From: Anaerolineales bacterium
GTDB taxonomy: Bacteria; Chloroflexota; Anaerolineae; Anaerolineales; Villigracilaceae
DNA: 47,145 nt
Direction: 5' to 3'
Assembly (NCBI GenBank): GCA_017985935.1
Contig: JAGNWT010000023.1
Span: forward strand, 1-47,145
Position numbers and translations under genes: made by a program. Of the stretch, positions 1 through 7,457 are shown in pieces; position 1 is the stretch's first letter, and every line of letters begins with the position of its first letter. The notes under the pieces were generated by a model. That model searched no databases. It saw only the letters and a list, made by a program, of their open reading frames with translations, and was not told the DNA's origin.

Positions 1-2
1 TC

Positions 3-422
3 GCTTCCGCGGCGATCCTCTTCGCCGCGTGGGTTGTTTTCACAGCGCTTTTCTTCAGCGACAACAAGCCCATCACCTATCTGTCCATCACATTATTCTG
101 GGCATTCCCCGCCATTTTTCCGCAGCTACTCTACGGCGCGGATATCCTCTGGCATCACCGTAAACTTGTGCTGGCGGGGATCCTTGTGCCAGGCACCTAC
201 CTCTCGCTGATGGATATCATCGCGCTGAACGAGACCACTTGGGCGATCGCCAAAGACCAGACCACAGGCCTTCTTTTCTTCGGCATCCTGCCGCTCGAAG
301 AAGTGGTCTTCTTTTTCATCACCAACATCCTCATCATTTTCGGAATGACCCTGCTGCTCTCCACCCTCGGGCAGAAGAGATTCAAAGACTGGAAATCCAA
401 TCACTACAAAGGACTGCCATGA
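3..422 (+). CDS. Lycopene cyclase domain protein (CrtYc/d type), 3' part
   Basis: The frame is open from the left edge, so the 5' end is cut off; about 139 residues are visible. The protein is hydrophobic with several membrane segments. It carries the PLEE motif followed by an aromatic/hydrophobic helix (PLEEVVFFFITNILI), which is characteristic of the heterodimeric/fused CrtYc-CrtYd lycopene cyclase domain of actinobacteria, archaea and fungi. Members cyclise the ends of lycopene in the membrane during carotenoid synthesis. The stop overlaps the start of the next gene (ATGA), so the two are probably translationally coupled. Family assignment rests on the PxEE motif and membrane pattern; whether the full protein has one or two such domains cannot be seen. 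Confidence 0.72.
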   Translation, partial: ASAAILFAAWVVFTALFFSDNKPITYLSITLFWAFPAIFPQLLYGADILWHHRKLVLAGILVPGTYLSLMDIIALNETTWAIAKDQTTGLLFFGILPLEEVVFFFITNILIIFGMTLLLSTLGQKRFKDWKSNHYKGLP

Positions 423-790
423 CCCTCAAACAATTTGAAAAGCAACAGTATCTGAACATTGAAACCTTCCGCAAGAATGGGCAGGGAGTAAAGACTCCCG
501 TCTGGTTCGTGCAGGATGGTGAAACGCTTCATGTCTGGACCCAGGCTGGGTCGGGCAAAGCCAAACGGATCCGCAACAACAGCAAGGTCCGCGTTACGCC
601 TTCGACAGCCTCTGGCGAACCGACAGGCGAATGGCTGGACGCTCAAGCCAGCACGGACGAATCTCCCGCATCTATCAAACACGTGGAAACTTTGATGAAG
701 AGAAAATACAAGACCATGTTCTACATCTTCGGCATGCTGGGAAGATTAAGAGGCGGAGCAAAATACACCGACATCAAAATTAAATTGTAG
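419..790 (+). CDS. PPOX-class probable F420-dependent oxidoreductase (Rv2061-like)
   Basis: A 123-residue protein of the split beta-barrel pyridoxamine-phosphate-oxidase superfamily. The N-terminal pattern (YLNIETFRKNGQGVKTPVWF, then LHVWTQAGSGKAKRIRNN) is that of the small F420-binding PPOX proteins typified by Rv2061. These bind a flavin or deazaflavin cofactor and catalyse redox reactions whose substrate is usually unknown. The frame is open further upstream, but the ATG at 419 overlaps the stop of the cyclase gene (ATGA) and the family similarity begins there, so this start was chosen. A hairpin terminator follows immediately. The F420 link is a family expectation, not shown by the sequence. 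Confidence 0.8.
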   Translation: MTLKQFEKQQYLNIETFRKNGQGVKTPVWFVQDGETLHVWTQAGSGKAKRIRNNSKVRVTPSTASGEPTGEWLDAQASTDESPASIKHVETLMKRKYKTMFYIFGMLGRLRGGAKYTDIKIKL

Positions 791-796
791 GCAAAC

Positions 797-829
797 AAAA
801 AAGAGACGCGTGATACGCGTCTCTTTTTT
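797..829. terminator. Bidirectional intrinsic terminator
   Basis: Perfect stem GAGACGCG/CGCGTCTC with a TGATA loop, flanked by six A on the left and six T on the right. It can terminate the rightward cyclase/PPOX unit and the leftward MATE gene, which converge here. Confidence 0.9.
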
Positions 830-830
830 G

Positions 831-2189
831 TCAGGTATTCACCAGATCGTGGATCCACTTCCGCGACCTGAACCGCCATAAGCTGACAAAGGATTTCGAG
901 AACTCCTCAAGCATAACCATGAGGTACACGTAGTACACGGGGAGATGCAGAACAAAAGCGCCAATATACGCAGCAGGGACTCCGATCAGCCAGATCGAAC
1001 AGATCTCCATCAGCAGGGCAAAGCGGGTGTCTCCGCCTGCGCGGAATGCGCCAATGAATGTTGAGAAATTGAACATGCGAATCCACAAGGTGCATGCCAT
1101 CACCATCAGCAGCCCGCGGACGTTGTTCTCTCCACTGGGCGAAAGGTCATATAACCCAACGACCAGTTCACGGGTCAGGATGATGACCGCTCCCACGCCC
1201 ACAGCGAAGAGCACGCCCATGATGATCACCCGACGCACGATCTCGTAGGCTTCGTCCTTTTGTCCGGCGCCAATGCGGTTGCCCACCAAAACCGCGCAGG
1301 CATTCCCAAGCCCGATGAAGACCACAAACCCAAGTTCCTCAATGGTCGCATTGACGTTGATCGCGGCGATCGAGTCCGTGCCAATGTGAGCGTAGATGGC
1401 GTTGTAGGTGGTGATACCCAACGACCAGAACATTTCATTGGCAACGGCGGGCAGGGCGGTCTTCAACACCCGTCCAAAGAAGGGCAGGTCGAAGGAAAAA
1501 AATGTCAACGGGTTGGCGGCGAGGGGAGTCTTCTGGGTGTAGACCAGGATGAGAAGCAGAACCAGTTCCAGGGTCCAGCCAGATGCGGTCCCAATCGCAG
1601 CGCCGCGCACGCCGAGTGCGGGCAATCCTGCGATGCCGAAGATCAACCCATATCCCAAAATGGTCTTGAACACCAATGCCGCGATGGTCGCAACCACGGT
1701 CAGGCGGATCAACTGCACGCTGCGCAAGACGGCGATATACGCGGTGGCAATGGCAACGGGAATGTAGGTGAAGCCGACGATGCGAAGGTAACTGCTTCCG
1801 AGTTCGATGACTTCGGCATCATTGGTGTATAAGCCAAGCACTGTCTCAGGCATGAGGGTGGCCGCAAGGGTGAAGAAGGTTGCAACAAAAGTTGCCACAA
1901 GCAAACTCATGCCCAGCACTTTGCGGATGGGTTCCAATTCCTGTTTGCCCCAAAATTGCGCGGTGAAGATCGCCATGCCGCTGGTCAGCCCGAAGAGGAT
2001 CAGGATGAAAACAAAGAAGACCTGATTCGAAAGCCCAAGCGCGGCGATGGAAGTCTCACCCAATTGCCCAACCATGATCACATCGATCATGTTGAGCGAG
2101 GCGTTGATGAGTTGTTGGAAGGAAATGGGAATTGCGATGGTCAGCAATTCACGGATGAAGGTGCGGTCTTTGAGAAAGGAGAGGGTCAT
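831..2189 (-). CDS. MATE family efflux transporter
   Basis: A 452-residue integral membrane protein of the usual MATE length, with two homologous halves of six predicted helices each. The N-terminal half has the family pattern (IPISFQQLINASLNMIDVIM, VGQLG, then IAALGLSNQ) seen in NorM/DinF-type exporters, and the second half repeats it (ALPAVANEMFWSLG). Such proteins export cationic drugs, metabolites or toxins using a Na+ or H+ gradient. It stands alone, converging with the preceding unit at a shared terminator and separated upstream by the terminator of the glycosyltransferase operon. The substrate cannot be inferred. Confidence 0.9.
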   Translation of the reverse strand: MTLSFLKDRTFIRELLTIAIPISFQQLINASLNMIDVIMVGQLGETSIAALGLSNQVFFVFILILFGLTSGMAIFTAQFWGKQELEPIRKVLGMSLLVATFVATFFTLAATLMPETVLGLYTNDAEVIELGSSYLRIVGFTYIPVAIATAYIAVLRSVQLIRLTVVATIAALVFKTILGYGLIFGIAGLPALGVRGAAIGTASGWTLELVLLLILVYTQKTPLAANPLTFFSFDLPFFGRVLKTALPAVANEMFWSLGITTYNAIYAHIGTDSIAAINVNATIEELGFVVFIGLGNACAVLVGNRIGAGQKDEAYEIVRRVIIMGVLFAVGVGAVIILTRELVVGLYDLSPSGENNVRGLLMVMACTLWIRMFNFSTFIGAFRAGGDTRFALLMEICSIWLIGVPAAYIGAFVLHLPVYYVYLMVMLEEFSKSFVSLWRFRSRKWIHDLVNT

Positions 2190-2247
2190 GAGAAAAAGGG
2201 ATGGTATATGAAGGATAAAGGCTTAAGTTGAGATTATCGAAAAGATG

Positions 2248-2287
2248 AAAAAAGTCGTTGAACGTTTTACGTTAAGCGTTCAACGAC
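2248..2287 (-). terminator. Intrinsic terminator of the thrC-perM-GT2 unit
   Basis: Stem GTCGTTGAACG/CGTTCAACGAC (2254-2264 with 2277-2287), loop of 12. On the minus strand it is followed by six T (2253-2248). It lies just downstream of the glycosyltransferase stop and ends that leftward operon. Confidence 0.85.
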
Positions 2288-2314
2288 TGATTATGGACGA
2301 CTGATCCCTGTTCG

Positions 2315-3244
2315 CTATTCTTCCGGCGCATCACGGACAATATACAACGGTCTGCCTTTGGCTTCATCGTACAAGCGCCCAACGTATTCGCCGAGGATCC
2401 CAAGCGAGATCAACTGCACGCCGCCAAGAAAGAGCACAGAGATGAGCGTGGTAGCCTGTCCCTCGAAGAAATGCGAACCAGCCAAACGCAGGATCGCAAC
2501 GACAGGAATGGCGAGGATGGAAACGCCCGCGGAGGCAAATCCAAAATACGTGGCGACCTGCAACGGGAAGTAGGAAAAGCCCGTGATGGCATTCAACGCC
2601 AGTTTGAGCATCTTGCGGAAGGGATACTTGGTGACACCTGCCACACGCGCGGCGCGACGGTATGTGACCCCGACCTGCCTGAACCCGACCCAGGCAGACA
2701 TGCCGCGCGGGAAGCGGTGACGTTCCTTCATCTGCTTGAGCACGTTCACCACTTTGCGATCCATCAGGCGGAAGTCGCCAGTGTCCACGGGAATCTTCAC
2801 ATCGGTGATGCTGTAGATCAGGCGATAGAAAGCTGCGGCGGTGAACTTCTTGAACCAAGTCTCACCTTCGCGTTCGCCGCGCACGGCGTATACCACTTCG
2901 TAGCCTTCCTTCCACTTCTTCGCCAATTCAAGGATGGTCTCGGGCGGGTCCTGCAGATCTGCATCGATGATGACGATCGCATCGCCGCGGGCATAATCCC
3001 AGCCAGCGGTGATCGCAACCTGATGCCCAAAATTCCGCGCAAAGATGACCGGGCGCACGGTCTTGTCTTGTTGCGCCAGCTCGCGGATCTTATCGGTGGA
3101 GCCGTCGGTGGAGCCGTCATCTACAAGGACCAATTCCCACGGTTCGCCGGAGGAATCCATCACTTCTTTTACACGACGGTACAACTCGGGGAGATTGTCG
3201 ATCTCATTATAGATGGGAGCAATGATCGAATAAGTGATCTTCAT
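2315..3244 (-). CDS. Glycosyltransferase family 2, polyprenyl-phosphate hexose synthase type (GtrB/DPM1-like)
   Basis: A 309-residue protein. Residues 1-225 form a GT-A catalytic domain: a nucleotide-sugar binding start (YSIIAPIYNEIDNLPELYRR), VDDGSTDGS near 41-49, and the metal-binding IIDADLQDP (D94, D96). Two hydrophobic helices follow at about 230-255 and 265-290. This layout is that of enzymes moving a sugar from a nucleotide donor to polyprenyl phosphate on the cytoplasmic membrane face (GtrB, ArnC, DPM1). The product would feed GT-C glycosyltransferases, two candidates for which lie in this window. The start overlaps the stop of the upstream permease gene by 4 bases (ATGA), so it is coupled to it. 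Sugar identity is unknown. Confidence 0.88.
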   Translation of the reverse strand: MKITYSIIAPIYNEIDNLPELYRRVKEVMDSSGEPWELVLVDDGSTDGSTDKIRELAQQDKTVRPVIFARNFGHQVAITAGWDYARGDAIVIIDADLQDPPETILELAKKWKEGYEVVYAVRGEREGETWFKKFTAAAFYRLIYSITDVKIPVDTGDFRLMDRKVVNVLKQMKERHRFPRGMSAWVGFRQVGVTYRRAARVAGVTKYPFRKMLKLALNAITGFSYFPLQVATYFGFASAGVSILAIPVVAILRLAGSHFFEGQATTLISVLFLGGVQLISLGILGEYVGRLYDEAKGRPLYIVRDAPEE

Positions 3245-4404
3245 GATTCCTGTTTCCGTTTTTCTTTTGAAGGGAATTTTAACTGCCTGCGGTTTTTTAG
3301 CTTTTCAGGCGGCACAACGAACTGTTTTTCATCCTCAGCATCGAAGGGAGGGAGGGCAAGGATCCTACGGCGCAGGTATTCCATGATCACCGCCACCGAA
3401 GCCAGAACGGGAACCACCAGCAGCGCACCCATGATGCCCTCGAGGATCGTAGCGATCATAATGGCGATAAAGATCAGGCCTTCATTCATGTGCAGACTGC
3501 GCCCCATGATGATGGGTCGCACGAAGAAATTCTTCAAGTTGATCAGCACCAGATAGGTTAGGCCGACAATACCCGCCACCCAAAAATTCGAGAGCGGGAT
3601 CCAACTGGACCCTTCAAGCAAGGCTACAGCCAAAGCCAGCATCGCAGCCACGAAGGGACCGACATCCGGGATGAGGGTGAATAACCCGGCGACCACACCC
3701 AACACCAAAGCGCCGGGAATGCCAAGGATCAGCCAGGCGATGGTGAACACAACTCCCACCACCACCATCAACACGATCTGTCCGCGCAGGTAAGCCAGCC
3801 AAACATCGCGCAAGCGGTTATATAACTCCGCCATATCGTGATGATATTCCGGGGGCGCAAGCTGGATGACCCACTCACGCATCCGCGGCCACTCGCTCAT
3901 GAAAAGATGCACGCTGACAAGGATCACCAAAAACCATAACACATTCACCGATGTGCTTTCGATCAAAGCCAGGGCTTCTTCCGGCAAGGGTGTCAGGATC
4001 GATTCCTGTATCTGCCCGAGACTTTCACCCACCTGTTCAAGATGAAACACCATGCCGCCAAATTGAACAGGCTGGGTCAGCATCACACTGATCTGACGCG
4101 AAAGATCAAGCAGGTCGCTTGCCACGATCTTGATCTCATCAAAAAAAATCGGGGTAAGGATGGCAGGCACACCCACCAACACCACCAGCGCTGAAAAGTA
4201 CACGATATTCACCGCCGCCGTCCGCGACAGCTTGGTATTGTGCATCAACATGCTTACAGCAGGGCTGATCAGGTAAGCTGCGAAAGCCGAAATGACCAGC
4301 ATCTTCACCGCCTCCCGCGCATAGATCAGCAGAGCGATCACAGCCACGAAGACCAGAACGCCTGTTACATAACGGTACGGGAGACTCCATTGGGTGTTTT
4401 TCAT
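3241..4404 (-). CDS. AI-2E / PerM family membrane transporter
   Basis: A 387-residue membrane protein of the AI-2E/PerM (UPF0118) family: N-terminal pair of helices, a soluble middle segment, then a cluster of C-terminal helices. The conserved C-terminal block contains LGIPGALVLGVVAGLFTLIP followed by VGPFVAA, and the RPIIMGRSLHMNEGLIF pattern typical of the family. Members have been linked to AI-2 export or Na+(Li+)/H+ antiport, and most are functionally unassigned. The tail after about residue 350 is basic and cytoplasmic. It overlaps both neighbours by 4 bases, the threonine synthase gene upstream and the glycosyltransferase downstream, which marks a tight operon without an obvious metabolic theme. 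Confidence 0.87.
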   Translation of the reverse strand: MKNTQWSLPYRYVTGVLVFVAVIALLIYAREAVKMLVISAFAAYLISPAVSMLMHNTKLSRTAAVNIVYFSALVVLVGVPAILTPIFFDEIKIVASDLLDLSRQISVMLTQPVQFGGMVFHLEQVGESLGQIQESILTPLPEEALALIESTSVNVLWFLVILVSVHLFMSEWPRMREWVIQLAPPEYHHDMAELYNRLRDVWLAYLRGQIVLMVVVGVVFTIAWLILGIPGALVLGVVAGLFTLIPDVGPFVAAMLALAVALLEGSSWIPLSNFWVAGIVGLTYLVLINLKNFFVRPIIMGRSLHMNEGLIFIAIMIATILEGIMGALLVVPVLASVAVIMEYLRRRILALPPFDAEDEKQFVVPPEKLKNRRQLKFPSKEKRKQES

Positions 4405-5669
4405 AAAATCTTTTTCAATGCAGATAAAGTAGGTTCGATGATGGGAGCGGACTGCACGGCCTGCATCGCGGCGCGGACATCCTTGAGACCGCTGCCGGTA
4501 TTCATGATGAGGATCGGGTCATCGCTCTGCACCGCGCCCAGGCCTGCCGCCTTTACCAGACCAGCGTAGGCTGTCGCTCCGGCAGGCTCGGCGAAAATGC
4601 CCATTCTGCCAAGCTCGGCAATAGACTGGATGATCTCTTCGTCCGTCACAGTGATATACGTGCCGTTGGTCTCCTTGGCTGCGCGAACGGCGCGAACCCC
4701 ATCCCGCGGCAAGTCCACAGAGATGCTGTCAGCCACGGTCACAGCAGAGACCGGCGTAATGACTTCAGTATTCGCATGGAAGGCATTGGAGATCGCCGCA
4801 GAGCCCTCCGCCTGCACACCAATGATGCGCGGCATGTTCGGAATCCAGCCGAGAGCCAGGAGGTCTTTAAATCCCTTGTGAATGCCGGAAATGATATTGC
4901 CATCACCCACAGAGACAAAGACGGTCAACGGAGGATGATTGTCCAATGGGCTGTCTTTCTTGTGCCACTCACGATGAGCATCCAGCCACCACTCCCAGAT
5001 TTCGAAGGCGGCGGTCTTCTTCCCTTCAATGGTGAACGGGTTGTAGCCCGTGTTACGGCAATACCAGCCAAACTCATCCGCAGCTTTCACTGTCAGGTCA
5101 AAAGCGTCGTCATATGTTCCATCCACCAGAATGACCTTCGCGCCAAACACAAGCAGCTGGGCTACCTTCGCCGGCGGAGCTGTTTTGGGGGCAAAGATCA
5201 CAGCCTTTTGTCCCACCGCAGCAGACATGCAAGCCAGAGCCGCGCCTGCATTGCCCGTGGATGCGGTCACAACGACTTCAGCCTTGATCTCTTGAGCACG
5301 CGCCACCAAAATGGCAGATGCGCGATCCTTGAAGGAGGCGGAGGGATTGCGAGACTCATCCTTGAGCCAAAGATGCTTCAGCTTGAGCTTTTCTGCCAGT
5401 CGAGGCAGGGCAAAGACCGGGGTCCAGCCGGCAGCGTGCAAAGGCGTGGAATCTCCCGCGGGCTCGCCCACAGGCAACAGTGGAAGATATTTCCAAAGCG
5501 AGGGTTCCGTCCGTGAGGTTATGTCTTCGTAGTGAAATTTACGTTTGATGGCATCGTAATCCAGGACGACATCCAGATTCCCACCATCCTTCGGGCAGGT
5601 ATAGGTAACCTGACCGGGCAGGTATTCTGTTCCACAAAGCGAGCATTTGTAGCCAGTGAAGTTTTTCAT
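4401..5669 (-). CDS. thrC: Threonine synthase
   Basis: A 422-residue fold-type II PLP enzyme converting O-phosphohomoserine to threonine. It starts with a zinc-ribbon-like Cys set (C9, C12, C25), as in many bacterial and archaeal threonine synthases. The PLP-binding lysine is K114 in NPSASFKDRAS, and the phosphate loop is TASTGNAGAALA. The C-terminal glycine-rich block (MNTGSGLKD) matches the family. It heads a three-gene overlapping unit with the PerM-like permease and the glycosyltransferase. A related PLP enzyme, diaminopropionate ammonia-lyase, belongs to purine-degradation clusters in other bacteria, but this gene has true threonine-synthase signatures and a separate operon. Confidence 0.9.
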   Translation of the reverse strand: MKNFTGYKCSLCGTEYLPGQVTYTCPKDGGNLDVVLDYDAIKRKFHYEDITSRTEPSLWKYLPLLPVGEPAGDSTPLHAAGWTPVFALPRLAEKLKLKHLWLKDESRNPSASFKDRASAILVARAQEIKAEVVVTASTGNAGAALACMSAAVGQKAVIFAPKTAPPAKVAQLLVFGAKVILVDGTYDDAFDLTVKAADEFGWYCRNTGYNPFTIEGKKTAAFEIWEWWLDAHREWHKKDSPLDNHPPLTVFVSVGDGNIISGIHKGFKDLLALGWIPNMPRIIGVQAEGSAAISNAFHANTEVITPVSAVTVADSISVDLPRDGVRAVRAAKETNGTYITVTDEEIIQSIAELGRMGIFAEPAGATAYAGLVKAAGLGAVQSDDPILIMNTGSGLKDVRAAMQAVQSAPIIEPTLSALKKIL

Positions 5670-5771
5670 AATGGCATGATTTTACCCGATAAGAACCCGG
5701 GCAAGAAATGGACTCTCAGGCTAAAAACCATGACATCGCTCAAGCCTGAAATTTACATCTCAGCCTTTACA

Positions 5772-6785
5772 TTAAGCCCCCCAGGCTTCCTCTTGCGTAA
5801 GCAATGCCGCTCCCAACAACAGAGCGTCGCCATCGAGGGTTGAGAGTTCGATCTGACAGCGCCCTTTGAAGAAAGGATGCAGCAGATCCTGAGCGACCGG
5901 CATAAAATAATTCTCAAAAATATCCCGGGATCGGGTCAGCCCGCCGCCAATTACCACCACCTGCGGGTCGATTGTGGCGACCAGGTTTGCGATCATCAGC
6001 GCGAGCCCATCCAAAGCCCTGTGAACAATCTTTACGCAAGCCGGGTCAAGTGCGCGACAGGCTTCAAAAACCATGGAAGCATCCACCGCATTTGGATCGT
6101 TCCCGCTTAACTGAGCAAGGGCTGGGCAAGATGAATCAGCCCCTTTCGAAAGCGCCGCCCGCCCGTCGCGCGCGATAGCCCATCCCGAACAAATGCTTTC
6201 AAGGCAGCCCATCCGCCCGCACATGCATTGCGGTCCGTTCAATTCAATGATGTGGTGACCCAATTCAGCAGCCAGCCCGGCTCCCCGATAAAGTTGGTTT
6301 CCAAAAATTAACCCACCACCCACCCCGGTGCTGGTCTGAACGTAAGCCAGGTTTTCCAAATGGCGATGCCCGCCGAACCACCATTCGCCAAGGGCCGCAA
6401 CATTTCCATCATTATCCATTGCCGCCGGGAGATTGAATGCCCGGCTGATCTCATCGACCAATGAAACATTATTCCAATTCGATACATGAATGGAACGCAA
6501 CACACTTTTTCGGTCAGTGCTTACCGGTCCGCCAAAACTAATGCCGACCGCCTTCACCAATTGAGGTTGGTCAATCGAAGCGAGGGCTTGTTTACCGCAT
6601 TCGATCATCGATTGAAGAGTACCCCCCGCGCCCTCAGATACCGGAGTCTGCCGGCGGATGATCGGGCTGACAATTTTCCCCTTTCCAACATCCACAACTG
6701 CCGCAGCCAGTTTCGTGCCGCCAAAGTCGAGCGATAGAACAGCGCCGTCCATGTGCGGCGCAGACCGATCGGCACTAATTCCCAT
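5772..6785 (-). CDS. ROK family sugar kinase
   Basis: About 337 residues with an N-terminal ASKHA phosphate-binding motif (LSLDFGGTKLA), the second ATP/sugar motif (TGVGGGLIFGNQLYRGA, ELGHH) and the ROK zinc motif CMCGRMGCLES. It has no N-terminal helix-turn-helix, so it is a kinase rather than a NagC/XylR-type repressor. Substrates in the family include glucose, N-acetylglucosamine and N-acetylmannosamine. Start choice is uncertain: the ATG at 6785 has a weak GCAGG upstream and overlaps the SIS gene stop by 11 bases, while an ATG at 6752 just before the motif is also reasonable. It is co-transcribed with the SIS-domain gene, suggesting one sugar-phosphate pathway. Confidence 0.87.
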   Translation of the reverse strand: MGISADRSAPHMDGAVLSLDFGGTKLAAAVVDVGKGKIVSPIIRRQTPVSEGAGGTLQSMIECGKQALASIDQPQLVKAVGISFGGPVSTDRKSVLRSIHVSNWNNVSLVDEISRAFNLPAAMDNDGNVAALGEWWFGGHRHLENLAYVQTSTGVGGGLIFGNQLYRGAGLAAELGHHIIELNGPQCMCGRMGCLESICSGWAIARDGRAALSKGADSSCPALAQLSGNDPNAVDASMVFEACRALDPACVKIVHRALDGLALMIANLVATIDPQVVVIGGGLTRSRDIFENYFMPVAQDLLHPFFKGRCQIELSTLDGDALLLGAALLTQEEAWGA

Positions 6786-7353
6786 ACAACCTGCCGCCGC
6801 GCAGCAAACCCGCAAGAATGTGGTTGATCACCAGGTGGGCATCTTCGATGACTTCCATGCTGGTGCTGGGCACAACCAGACAGATATCCGTCATATCTTT
6901 CATCTTCCCACCCTGGAAGCCGGTCAACCCAATAACCGTGATGTTCATCTGGCGGGCGGTTTCGATGGCTTTCAAAATATTGGATGAATTTCCCGATCCG
7001 CTAATGGCGATCAACACATCGCCAGGAGCGCCCAGCGCGAGCAGTTGTTCAGAAAAGATAACATCATAGCCTTCATCGTTCGCATACGCCATAACAGACG
7101 GAGCGTTGTCATTCAGGCAGATCGCCCGCATTCGATTCCTTCCGGCTTCACGCGTGTTTTTGGAAAAATCACAAACCATGTGAGATGCCGTCGCGGCGCT
7201 CCCGCCATTGCCAACGACAAATACCTGCCGGCCTGTTTCCCGCGCATCTTGTAAAACGCGGTTGATCTCTTCAAATCCATCTTCAGGCAACTGGCTCAAA
7301 GCCTCGTTCAATTGGGCGGTATACATCCGTGCAAAATTTATTGTTTCGCTCAT
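6775..7353 (-). CDS. SIS-domain sugar isomerase (GmhA/phosphoheptose isomerase-like)
   Basis: A 192-residue single-SIS-domain protein with the sugar-phosphate binding signatures VVGNGGSAATASHMVCDF and VLIAISGSGNSSNILKAIE, as in sedoheptulose-7-phosphate isomerase (GmhA) and its DiaA paralogues. The ATG at 7353 was preferred to an upstream in-frame start because AGGAG sits 7-8 bases before it. It overlaps the downstream ROK kinase gene. In families with this pairing the isomerase and kinase act on the same sugar phosphate, here unknown. An isolated heptose role is less likely since no other heptose genes are visible. Confidence 0.85.
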   Translation of the reverse strand: MSETINFARMYTAQLNEALSQLPEDGFEEINRVLQDARETGRQVFVVGNGGSAATASHMVCDFSKNTREAGRNRMRAICLNDNAPSVMAYANDEGYDVIFSEQLLALGAPGDVLIAISGSGNSSNILKAIETARQMNITVIGLTGFQGGKMKDMTDICLVVPSTSMEVIEDAHLVINHILAGLLRGGRLYGN

Positions 7354-7396
7354 TTTTTCTCCTGGTGAATTAATCAAACCGCACCTGTCTTTGGTG

Positions 7397-7405
7397 AGTA
7401 TATCA
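7397..7405 (-). promoter_or_regulatory. Possible extended -10 promoter of the SIS-ROK unit
   Basis: On the minus strand TGATATACT (extended -10, TGn plus TATACT) lies right after the xdhD terminator hairpin and about 44 bases before the SIS start. No good -35 is visible, as is usual for extended -10 promoters. This is inferred from sequence only. Confidence 0.35.
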
Positions 7406-7437
7406 AAAGTGACTCTCAGGTCTGAGAGTCACTTTTG
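7404..7437 (-). terminator. Hairpin terminator of the transporter-ygfM-xdhD unit
   Basis: Perfect 16-bp inverted repeat, CAAAAGTGACTCTCAG and its complement, with a 2-base loop, about 20 bases beyond the xdhD stop. The A/T-rich ends of the arms supply the T stretch. It isolates the purine hydroxylase unit from the SIS-ROK genes. Confidence 0.8.
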
Positions 7438-7457
7438 CGCTGGACATTTTTATCTTT

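Noticed and set aside
2471..3556. Long plus-strand open frame of 361 codons
   Set aside because: It lies antisense to the clear glycosyltransferase and PerM genes, shows no family motif and crosses their boundaries; it is a shadow of codon bias.
4776..5516. Plus-strand open frame of 246 codons
   Set aside because: Antisense to threonine synthase, with no recognisable domain and no ribosome-binding site.
4401..5669. Threonine synthase as the missing YgeX (diaminopropionate ammonia-lyase) of the purine pathway
   Set aside because: It has the zinc-ribbon-like N-terminus and NPSASFKDR motif of threonine synthase, sits in a separate overlapping operon, and has no purine-type promoter site.
5716..5749. 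TCAGGCT/AGCCTGA inverted repeat as terminator of the ROK gene
   Set aside because: Only 7 bp with a 20-base loop and no T run after the stem; too weak to list.
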